Shown here: in pieces, positions 9,073-16,114 of the stretch
Position numbering within the stretch: position 1 is the first letter of the stretch
Layout: each line of letters begins with the position of its first letter
Notes under the pieces: model-generated
Told to the model about the DNA's origin: nothing
The model's database searches: none
What the model saw: only the letters and a program-made list of their open reading frames with translations
Made by a program: the position numbers and the translations under genes
From: Pseudomonadota bacterium
Lineage (GTDB): Bacteria > Pseudomonadota > Alphaproteobacteria > RF32 > CAG-239
Reading direction: 5' to 3'
DNA: 30,249 nucleotides
Assembly: GCA_021617435.1 (NCBI GenBank)
Contig: JAJWCP010000003.1
Location: 1-30,249, forward strand

Positions 9073-10180
9073 ATGAAGGCTGAGTTTGTTAATTTAATTG
9101 ATGAAATTAAGCAATCGTTAGAATTGCTGAGGAGGTATCTTTGATTATGACAATGCCGTCCTCAGGCTGGAAGAGCTTAATTCTTTAACCGAAAATCCCG
9201 ATTTGTGGAATAATGCCGCCAATGCGCAAAAGCTTTTGAGTGAAAAAAATAATTTGGAAAGTTCGCTCATCACATACCAAAATATGGAAAAAAGCGTGCG
9301 TGATTATGCTGAAATGGCTGAACTTGCCGATGATGATGCAATTTTGCAAGCGGAAATATACGCTGATTTGGAAAAACTGCAAAAACAGGCTAAACATGCC
9401 GAGCTTGAAGCTTTGCTTTCCGGAGAGGTTGATGCTAATGACGCGTATTTGGAAATTCATGCCGGAAGCGGTGGCACGGAAGCGCAAGATTGGGCGGAGA
9501 TGCTACTTAGAATGTATACGCGCTGGGCGGAACAGCACAATTATAAAACCGAATATCAGGAAGAAACCGAGGGTGAAGTTGCCGGAATTAAGTCAGTTAC
9601 CGTAAAAATTTCAGGTCATAATGCTTACGGTTGGCTTAAATCAGAAAGCGGCGTGCATCGCTTGGTCAGAATTTCGCCGTTTGACAGCGCCGGCAGAAGG
9701 CATACCAGCTTTGCTTCAGTCGGAGTTTATCCGGTGATTGATGATACCATTGAAATTAACATTAATGAAGCCGATTGCCGAATTGATACTTATCGCGCTT
9801 CCGGCGCCGGCGGGCAGCATATTAACAAAACCGATTCCGCCGTGCGCATTACTCACCTGCCGACCGGAATTGTGGTGCAAAGCCAAAGTCAGCGCTCACA
9901 ATTTCAGAACCGTGATAATGCGTGGAAAATGCTTAAAGCCCGCTTGTATGAGCGCGAGTTGCAAAAACGTGCCGCGGCGGCGGAAGAGCAACGCGATGCG
10001 CAAGGTGAAAACGGTTGGGGGTATCAAATCCGTTCTTATGTGTTGCAGCCGTATCGTTTGGTAAAAGATTTGCGCACCGGAGCCGAAACCTCAGATTATA
10101 AAGCGGTTTTAGACGGAGATATTGATATGTTTTTAGCAGCGGCTTTGGCGGGGAAGGTCGGCAATGCTGAAAATGCTTAA
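9073..10180 (+). CDS. prfB: Peptide chain release factor 2, with programmed +1 frameshift
   Basis: RF2, which ends translation at UAA and UGA. The gene is split between two frames: 9073-9141 encodes 23 residues and runs into an in-frame TGA at 9142-9144; skipping T9142 continues from GAT at 9143 to 10180, giving about 368 residues. The shift site AGG AGG TAT CTT TGA matches the known RF2 autoregulatory site: a Shine-Dalgarno-like AGGAGG three bases before the CTT slip codon. In the product the stop-recognition motif SPF lies at about 201-203 and the catalytic GGQ at about 246-248 (GAGGQHINKTDSAV). The ATG follows the PBP stop without a gap and has GGAG eight bases upstream. Low RF2 activity would raise frameshifting and so RF2 synthesis. 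Confidence 0.96.
9130..9144 (+). promoter_or_regulatory. RF2 programmed +1 frameshift signal
   Basis: AGGAGG (9130-9135), TAT, then the slippery CTT (9139-9141) and the in-frame TGA stop (9142-9144). The order and spacing equal those of the E. coli prfB shift site, where the internal Shine-Dalgarno element pairs with 16S rRNA and pushes the ribosome forward one base. The match to full RF2 homology in the +1 frame downstream makes sequencing error unlikely. Confidence 0.93.
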
Positions 10181-11006
10181 AATATTTGCTCTCGTCGCTT
10201 TGATTGCGTATACGCTTTTATGCGCGGCGGTGGTGCTTGTTCCCGAATATATTTTTTACGGAGCTTATGACTATCCGGCGGATATAAATCAGGCGCGCAC
10301 AAACGGCTTTAACGCTGAAGAGGTTACCTATTTTGATTATGGTAAAAACGGTGGAAAAGTTATGGGGTGGCTGTATTTAAACAAAACTTTGCAAAATAAT
10401 GGCAAGGCAATTATTTTTTTACATGGCAACTCGTACAATTTGGAGCATTATTACCACAAAATGATACCGCTTGCCAAGGCGGGATATTCGGTTTTAATGC
10501 CAGAATATCGCGGTTTTGGAGGACAGGGTAAAAAAATTAAACAACAATATTTAGAACAAGACGCCGTAAATGCAGTTAAATATTTAAACAAGCTTGGTTT
10601 CAGCAATGATAAAATTATAATTTACGGTATTTCACTCGGGAGTTATACAGCGTTATATGCGGCGGAAAATCAGCAACATAACGGCAATTTTAACGCGGTT
10701 ATTTTAGAGGTCCCGTTTACCAGTTTGTCGGAAACCGCCGAAAGTTATGTTACATTCGGCGCAATTAAGCTTGTGCCGCTTGATTTGTTGATGAAAGATA
10801 CATATAATAATTTAGCACTGATTGGTAAAATCAAGACACGGATTTTGATTATGGCGACAAAAGATGATGAAGTAATTCCGCCCGCGTTGGCTGAAAAGCT
10901 TTACAGACAGGCAAACGAGCCTAAAAAAATGATAATTTATGAGGGCGCTCCTCATGACGGTTTGTTCAGTTTGCACAATTACCGTGATATTTTGGAGTGG
11001 CTTTAA
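10164..11006 (+). CDS. Membrane-anchored alpha/beta hydrolase
   Basis: A 280-residue serine hydrolase of the alpha/beta fold, similar in layout to the YfhR/BEM46 group. An N-terminal hydrophobic segment (about 5-27) suggests an inner-membrane anchor or uncleaved signal. The nucleophile elbow is G155-I-S157-L-G159, the oxyanion-side motif is FLHGNS at 85-90, and candidates for the remaining triad are D235 (TKDDEVIPP) and H264 (GAPHDGLF). The substrate is unknown; esterase, thioesterase or peptidase activity are all possible. The start overlaps the last 17 bases of prfB and has AAGG six bases upstream, pointing to coupled translation. The AsmA-like gene follows after three bases, so it probably belongs to the same transcript. 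Confidence 0.85.
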   Translation: MLKMLKIFALVALIAYTLLCAAVVLVPEYIFYGAYDYPADINQARTNGFNAEEVTYFDYGKNGGKVMGWLYLNKTLQNNGKAIIFLHGNSYNLEHYYHKMIPLAKAGYSVLMPEYRGFGGQGKKIKQQYLEQDAVNAVKYLNKLGFSNDKIIIYGISLGSYTALYAAENQQHNGNFNAVILEVPFTSLSETAESYVTFGAIKLVPLDLLMKDTYNNLALIGKIKTRILIMATKDDEVIPPALAEKLYRQANEPKKMIIYEGAPHDGLFSLHNYRDILEWL

Positions 11007-11009
11007 CAA

Positions 11010-14000
11010 ATGAAAAAAATTTCCGGCAGATTGTATTATATGCGCAAAACCATGGATTATTTAGGCGTGGCTTTGTTACTTTCGCTTTTGTATCTGCTGT
11101 GGATTTTGTATCAAGGGCCGCTGTCGGTGCCGTTTTTAAAACCATATATTATGCAAGCGCTTAACTCTGATGAACAGCAATATTCCATGAATATCGGCGA
11201 GGTTAATTTGGAGTTGGTGCGCTCAATTCAGCCGATAAAAATTATTGCCAATAATGTCAGTTTGCGCGCGGCAGATGATAAATTTTCAATTAAAGCGCCG
11301 AAACTTTCGCTATCGTTCAGTGTCAGAGCGTTGCTTAAAGGTATTGTGGCGCCGAGCAGCGTGACGGTTGAAAACCCGCAAGTGGCAATTTTTATGACTT
11401 ATGGGTTGGAAAAAGATAAAACCAATGAAATTAACAAAAAGAAGGTTCAGGCCTACGTTGATTGGTTTGAAGGATTTTTGGAACGGTTTAACTCTGATGA
11501 TGATATTTATCCTGAAAGCTTTATTAATGAAATTAATATTAAAAATGCCGAAGTGGAGTTTCATGAAGTTGATTTAGGACGCAAGTGGAGCTTTAAGGAT
11601 GTTAAGTTTGACTTTGACCGCAATATTAACAATTTGGAAATTGGAATCGGCGGCTTGCTTGACTTAAAAGACCGGCTTGCAACCTTAAATTTGGGCGGTA
11701 AATATCAAACTTTTAATAATCACTTGGTGCTTGATTTCAGTTTTGCCGATTTGGTGCTTTCGGATTTAATCAGCAATTTAAGCGACAATATGCCGAAAAT
11801 TGATGTTCCGGTTGACGGTAATGTGGTGGCGCTGATTGATTTTGATGATATTATGGCCGGCAAACGCGATTTAATCGGTAGTTTGGATGCCGCGCTTGAA
11901 GATTTGCGTTTTCAAATTAAAGGCGGCGCCGGCGAGGTTATTTTTAATGATGACAGTAAATTTAATTACGGAATTGATGCCTTTGCGCTTAAAGGCAATA
12001 TTGACAGCGGCTTAAACTCAGTTAAGGTTTCAAACGCCGATTTTACGGTCGGCGGACAAAAAACTAAACTAAGCTTAGATATTTCAGGCTATAAAAAATA
12101 CGTTTTTGAAAGGTCTCTGGAAGATTTAAAAATTGTGTTTGAAGCCGATATTGATAAGTTTAAACTTGATGATTTATCAAAATTTTGGCCGCGATATTTG
12201 GCGGAACCGGCTTGGGAATGGTGCAAGCAAAATCTGTTTGGCGGCTATGCCGAAAACGGCAAGTTTGTGTTTACGTTTGGCTATGATGAAGAAGCTAACG
12301 CCATTGATTTGTTAAGTCTTAAAGGGCGCGCCGACGTGGTTGACAGCAATATTTCATATCTTGAAGGAATGCCGGTGGTAAACAATGTGTACGGAGTGGC
12401 CGATTTTTCAAGCTCAGATATTGATATTAAAGTGGATAAAGGCGTTTCGGACGGAGTTATCATTACCGGCGGTAATGTTCGTCTGTATGATTTAAATAAA
12501 CATAACAATTATATAGACATTAATATTAAAGGCAATTCAAGCGTGAACGACGCATTGCGCTTTATTGACAATCTTCCGCTTAATTATGCTAAAGAAATAG
12601 GCATAAATCCCGGGGCATTAACCGGTGATGTGGAAATTGATTTAGGGCTTAATTTTGAACTGTATCAAGACCTTTCGCCGGATGAAATTAAAGTGGATGT
12701 TAAGGCAGATTTACAAAACCTGAAATATCCGAATGCTCTGGACGGTAAAGATTTAACAGCGGAAAAATTGTTTTTGCAGGTTAACGCCAATGGTTTTGAA
12801 GTTACCGGCAATGCCGAATTTGACGGTATCCCGCTTAAAATTGCGTTTAACGAATTTTTTAATGACAAAACTTATAAAAGCAAAGGCACGCTTAAGTTTG
12901 TGCTTAATGATGCGGTAAAGAAAAAACTCGGGGTGAACACCGCGCTTTTGAATACTCCGTATATTAACGGCTATGCTAATGTGACGGCCGATTTAACGGT
13001 TTTGAACAATAATAAAACTACGCTTGATGTAGATGCCGATTTGAAAAACGCCGCGATTGATTACAGCTTTTTAGGGTTTAAGAAAGCAGGCGGTGTTGCC
13101 GGTGATGTTAAAGCAAAACTGGAGCTTGCCGGTAGCAAAATCAGCAAAATAAGTTCGTTCAGTTTGCATAAATCAGATTTTGATTTAAGCGGCGATATTA
13201 CTTTGGATAAAACCGGCGATTTAAAAGCAGTAAATATCAGTCGGATTCATGGACCGAAAACTTCCGCTAAAGCCAAAATAGAATTTGCCGATAAAGGTAA
13301 AAAAGTTAAAATTAATGTCAGCGGAAACAGTTATGACTTAACGGAGCTTTTTGCCGCCACGGAAAATAAAGCCGCATCAGGCAATAGCAAAAGCGATGAT
13401 GACGATTGGACTAAGGTGCCGAATACGGAAGTGTTTATCGCCGTGAACAGCTTGTGGACTAACCCTGACACGCCGATTAAAAATTTTGCCGGTAGCGTGC
13501 TGTTAAAGCCTAAAATAGGTATTGACGAGGTGCATATGGTGGGCAACTACGGCTCAGATAAATCAATTAAGCTTAAACTTGATTATGTTCCTCGTCCTGA
13601 TGGTGAGTATTTACTTTCAATTGACAGTAACAATGCCGGAAGCACTTTAAGGGTTTTGCGCCTTTATGATGATATGACCGGCGGAATTTTAAAAATTGAG
13701 GCCAAGCGCAACCGTAACAAAGAATTTGTCGGGCATGCGCAAATTCGCGATTTCAGTATTCATAATACGCCACTGCTGGCTAAGCTTTTAACCATGGCGT
13801 CATTTAGCGGAATTTTGGATTTGCTGCGCGGCGAGGGTTTAACATTTTCACACTTTGACGCTCCGTTTGAATATAAAAACAAGGTGCTGTATATTAAAGA
13901 CGCTAAAATGTTCGGTAATGTTATCGGTTTTACCGGCAGCGGATTATATAAAAAAGCAAGCAAAGAGTTTGATGTTAAAGGTGTTATTTCGCCGGCGTAC

Positions 14001-14186
14001 AGCTTAAATTCGTTAATCGGAAAAATTCCGGTGGTGGGTTCGGTTTTAGCCGGAAAAGACGGCACGGTATTTGCGGTGAGTTATAAAATTACAGGCAATG
14101 TGCATGAGCCGAAAATCAGCATAAATCCGCTCTCGGTATTTAGCCCCAATTCGGTTAAAGATTTATTTTCAGCGGAGAGCAATTAA
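11010..14186 (+). CDS. Large AsmA/YhdP-like envelope protein
   Basis: A 1058-residue protein with one N-terminal membrane anchor (about 17-35, VALLLSLLYLLWIL) followed by a very long, repetitive beta-rich periplasmic region full of short Asp/Lys/Gly/Asn motifs. The C-terminal 200 residues (IRDFSIHNTPLLAKLLTMAS, then a glycine/hydrophobic stretch ending in an INPLSVFSP motif) resemble the AsmA-like C-terminal region of YhdP/DUF3971 proteins. In enterobacteria YhdP, TamB and YdbH form bridges that carry phospholipids from the inner to the outer membrane; transfer of that role here is inference from architecture. The stop codon shares one base with the start of the next gene (TAATG), so the HAD-like protein is probably translationally coupled. 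Confidence 0.82.
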   Translation: MKKISGRLYYMRKTMDYLGVALLLSLLYLLWILYQGPLSVPFLKPYIMQALNSDEQQYSMNIGEVNLELVRSIQPIKIIANNVSLRAADDKFSIKAPKLSLSFSVRALLKGIVAPSSVTVENPQVAIFMTYGLEKDKTNEINKKKVQAYVDWFEGFLERFNSDDDIYPESFINEINIKNAEVEFHEVDLGRKWSFKDVKFDFDRNINNLEIGIGGLLDLKDRLATLNLGGKYQTFNNHLVLDFSFADLVLSDLISNLSDNMPKIDVPVDGNVVALIDFDDIMAGKRDLIGSLDAALEDLRFQIKGGAGEVIFNDDSKFNYGIDAFALKGNIDSGLNSVKVSNADFTVGGQKTKLSLDISGYKKYVFERSLEDLKIVFEADIDKFKLDDLSKFWPRYLAEPAWEWCKQNLFGGYAENGKFVFTFGYDEEANAIDLLSLKGRADVVDSNISYLEGMPVVNNVYGVADFSSSDIDIKVDKGVSDGVIITGGNVRLYDLNKHNNYIDINIKGNSSVNDALRFIDNLPLNYAKEIGINPGALTGDVEIDLGLNFELYQDLSPDEIKVDVKADLQNLKYPNALDGKDLTAEKLFLQVNANGFEVTGNAEFDGIPLKIAFNEFFNDKTYKSKGTLKFVLNDAVKKKLGVNTALLNTPYINGYANVTADLTVLNNNKTTLDVDADLKNAAIDYSFLGFKKAGGVAGDVKAKLELAGSKISKISSFSLHKSDFDLSGDITLDKTGDLKAVNISRIHGPKTSAKAKIEFADKGKKVKINVSGNSYDLTELFAATENKAASGNSKSDDDDWTKVPNTEVFIAVNSLWTNPDTPIKNFAGSVLLKPKIGIDEVHMVGNYGSDKSIKLKLDYVPRPDGEYLLSIDSNNAGSTLRVLRLYDDMTGGILKIEAKRNRNKEFVGHAQIRDFSIHNTPLLAKLLTMASFSGILDLLRGEGLTFSHFDAPFEYKNKVLYIKDAKMFGNVIGFTGSGLYKKASKEFDVKGVISPAYSLNSLIGKIPVVGSVLAGKDGTVFAVSYKITGNVHEPKISINPLSVFSPNSVKDLFSAESN

Positions 14187-14668
14187 TGGCGGAAAGTTTA
14201 AAAATCGGCATTGATTACCATGGAGTGATTACTGCGAATCCGCATTTTTTTAGGGAATTTAACACGCTTGCCATAGCAGAGGGGATAGAAATTTATATTT
14301 TAAGCGGCGGGTTTGAAAAAGATATTACAGAGTTTTTGCGACAAGAGCAAATTCCGTATACGCATATTTGGTCGCTCGCGGATTATTTTGAGAAAAATAA
14401 ACAACTTACTTATTTGCCGGATGGGTCATTTAAGGTTGATGACAAGCTTTGGAATAAGGCAAAAGCTGATTTTTGCAAACGAAACGGCATAAGTTTTCAT
14501 ATTGATGATTCAGTTTTGTATGGCGAACATTTCACCACGCCGTTTTGCTTGTATGATGTTAAAAATAAATGCTGTTGTTTGCGAGATAATAACAGTATAT
14601 GCGTTGATTTTGATAAATCGGCAAAAGAGGTATTGGAGCAAATTATGGTCATGCTATCCGTTGGCTAA
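14186..14668 (+). CDS. Small HAD-like protein with a D-x-H motif I
   Basis: A 160-residue protein with the motif layout of a haloacid-dehalogenase-fold enzyme: motif I at 8-13 (G-I-D10-Y-H12-G), motif II serine at S40 in YILSGG, a possible motif III lysine near 91 (WNKAKADFC), and the acidic motif IV at D107-D108 (HIDDS). HAD phosphatases normally have D-x-D in motif I, where the second Asp is the general acid; here a histidine takes its place, so the chemistry may differ or be lost. No cap domain is apparent. It overlaps the AsmA-like gene by one base at the end of the envelope run. It could be a small-molecule phosphatase relative, but I cannot name a substrate. Confidence 0.7.
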   Translation: MAESLKIGIDYHGVITANPHFFREFNTLAIAEGIEIYILSGGFEKDITEFLRQEQIPYTHIWSLADYFEKNKQLTYLPDGSFKVDDKLWNKAKADFCKRNGISFHIDDSVLYGEHFTTPFCLYDVKNKCCCLRDNNSICVDFDKSAKEVLEQIMVMLSVG

Positions 14669-14720
14669 TGTCGTCAGCCAGACTTGGAATGGGAAATTTG
14701 TGATTGTGTAGGTTATAAAA

Positions 14721-14741
14721 AAGCCTCCGAAACGGAGGCTT
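14721..14741 (-). terminator. Rho-independent terminator of the 14.75-15.3 kb cassette
   Basis: A perfect 9-bp stem AAGCCTCCG / CGGAGGCTT with a three-base loop. On the minus strand it is followed by a run of T, and it begins eight bases after the stop of the 62-residue gene. On the plus strand the stem is followed by A rather than T, so it mainly serves minus-strand transcription. Confidence 0.88.
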
Positions 14742-14748
14742 AAAAAGG

Positions 14749-14937
14749 TTACTTCTTGTATTTAACAAGAGTGTAGTTGCTTTGTAAGAGCTTGTGCATG
14801 CGCTCAAGTTCTTCATAAGCAAAATCAGAGTTCTTCACTGCAGTGAGCGGCAAGCGCTCCTCAGAAGGAGGCTTAGGTAGCTCGCGCGGGGTCGGGGACG
14901 CTATGAGCGCCAAGCCGACAACTGTTGCTGCAATCAT
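14749..14937 (-). CDS. Small secreted or membrane-anchored hypothetical protein
   Basis: A 62-residue protein of unknown function. Residues 1-14 (MIAATVVGLALIAS) are a short hydrophobic segment that may act as a signal or anchor, followed by a Pro/Glu-rich stretch and a charged helical part. No family is recognised. Its ATG overlaps the stop of the preceding gene as ATGA, so it is translated as the second cistron of a pair. Codon choice (CTC, CGC, GAG, CCT, TCC) differs from the neighbouring genes, which favour TTA, CGT, GAA, CCG. A strong terminator follows at once. The tight coupling and terminator make it likely to be a real gene in spite of its size. Confidence 0.6.
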   Translation of the reverse strand: MIAATVVGLALIASPTPRELPKPPSEERLPLTAVKNSDFAYEELERMHKLLQSNYTLVKYKK

Positions 14938-15302
14938 TTTCTGTTCGGTTTTGGTTCGTATCTTGGAATACCGTTTACGGTATCCTTGATTGCGTACTTG
15001 ATGCCACCCATTTCAAAGGTGTCGCCGACCTTGGTCTCGGAAGCGATGGAGTTTCCGGGGATGACAGCCATTTTCTTGCGCTTGATGCCGAAGACGACGT
15101 TGTCACCATTGGCACAGGCTGTAACGGCGGCGATGAATGGTATATTCTGTGGGAAACTGTGAACGTGATGTCTCAGTACCATACGCACGAGGCGACAGTG
15201 ACCTTCTTGTGCCTGCAGTTTGTTCTCAGTCATGAAGTCATTGATTTTGTTGTTGAGAACGATGAGGTTCACATTTTCCAATGCTGCGATTTTCTTTGCC
15301 AT
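14934..15302 (-). CDS. Hypothetical protein of likely foreign origin
   Basis: A 122-residue soluble, basic protein with no family I recognise. The N-terminal half looks helical (KINDFMTENKLQAQEGH), the second half beta-rich with a KRKKMAV basic patch. Nine of eleven Ile codons are ATC, whereas genes on either side use mostly ATT; C-ending codons dominate throughout. The stop is TGA, which no native gene in this window uses, and no Shine-Dalgarno sequence precedes the ATG: the upstream region is only A/T-rich. These point to acquisition from another lineage or a mobile element. The opposite strand is also open but lacks the coupling and terminator seen for this reading. It is followed by a coupled 62-residue gene. 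Confidence 0.62.
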   Translation of the reverse strand: MAKKIAALENVNLIVLNNKINDFMTENKLQAQEGHCRLVRMVLRHHVHSFPQNIPFIAAVTACANGDNVVFGIKRKKMAVIPGNSIASETKVGDTFEMGGIKYAIKDTVNGIPRYEPKPNRK

Positions 15303-15409
15303 AATCAGAGAAATTAAAAAAAATTAAACATAAAGATATTAAACTAAGACAGATTAGAACATATTTTGTCTAAAAAGGCAAGATAAAAATGACAAAAATT
15401 TTGAAATTT

Positions 15410-16027
15410 TTATAAGACTGTTAGTAAAGTGCCGCAAATCAATGGGATAGAAAGATTATCATCGGCTTTGATTTTATCTTCAAACAATTCCGCCAAAGTT
15501 GCCGCCAAGCAAGCGATAACGGCGGAAAAACCGATAGGAAACAGTGGGTTAAAAGCTAAATTAACGAGTAATGCGCTGATAAAAAAGGCGGCTGTGCCTT
15601 CGGCTGATTTTTGCTTATAAATTTTGTGCGAGCCGAATCGCTTGCCGATTAAAGCAGCCGCCGAATCGGAAATGAGCATAACCGTCATACTGATAGCGGC
15701 AATCGGTTTGCTGAAGCACAAGGCGCATAAAAAGGCGGCGCTTAACACATACATGGAACCGCTCGGGCGGAAGCGGTTGCGGATAGTTTCTTTGGCGCGT
15801 AAAGTGCGGAAAAACAGGCGCCCGAAAGTTTTACGAGCCCAACTCTGCCGGCGGTAATTGGCATATTCAATAATCACGTTTAACACAAACGCGGTGCCGA
15901 ACAAAATTAATGCCCATGCTTGAGGTGCCAAATAAATAAACAGCGGCATCCAAAGCGAACTTAAATGAATGGCTTTGCGGTAAAGTTCTTGTTTTAGACT
16001 TGGTGTAGGGCGTTTTAATATGAACAT
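15410..16027 (-). CDS. Polytopic CTP-dependent lipid kinase-like protein (DGK1/SEC59/phytol kinase group)
   Basis: A 205-residue inner-membrane protein with about six hydrophobic segments. The N-terminal ELYRKAIHLSSLWMP motif and the central MLISDSAAALIGKRFGSHK motif are characteristic of the CTP-utilising lipid kinases related to yeast Dgk1, dolichol kinase Sec59 and plant phytol kinase, and distantly to CDP-diacylglycerol synthase. The natural substrate in bacteria is usually unknown; polyprenol, diacylglycerol or another lipid alcohol are possible. GGAG lies about six bases before the ATG. It follows alaS on the same strand, but a terminator sits between them, so it may be expressed separately. 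Confidence 0.75.
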   Translation of the reverse strand: MFILKRPTPSLKQELYRKAIHLSSLWMPLFIYLAPQAWALILFGTAFVLNVIIEYANYRRQSWARKTFGRLFFRTLRAKETIRNRFRPSGSMYVLSAAFLCALCFSKPIAAISMTVMLISDSAAALIGKRFGSHKIYKQKSAEGTAAFFISALLVNLAFNPLFPIGFSAVIACLAATLAELFEDKIKADDNLSIPLICGTLLTVL

Positions 16028-16071
16028 TTTTTTCTCCGCCGATTTATATATTCGTTATTTCTCAAAATAAA

Positions 16072-16108
16072 ATCAAAAAAAACACGGCGAAAATTTATCC
16101 GCCGTGTT
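16072..16108 (-). terminator. Terminator downstream of alaS
   Basis: Stem ACACGGCG (16082-16089) with CGCCGTGT (16100-16107), loop of ten bases, followed on the minus strand by eight or more T. It begins just after the alaS stop. Confidence 0.88.
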
Positions 16109-16114
16109 TAACTT

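Noticed and set aside
9203..9205. Start of RF2 at the TTG near 9203
   Set aside because: The true N-terminus is encoded from 9073 in another frame and joined by the +1 shift at 9142.
14721..14741. Terminator for the plus-strand envelope run
   Set aside because: The stem is followed on the plus strand by A rather than T; the T-run is on the minus strand. Some termination in both directions cannot be excluded.
14925..15317. A 130-codon plus-strand open frame over the foreign cassette
   Set aside because: It mirrors the minus-strand gene, has no ribosome-binding site, and lacks the ATGA coupling and terminator that support the minus-strand reading. The choice is probable, not certain.
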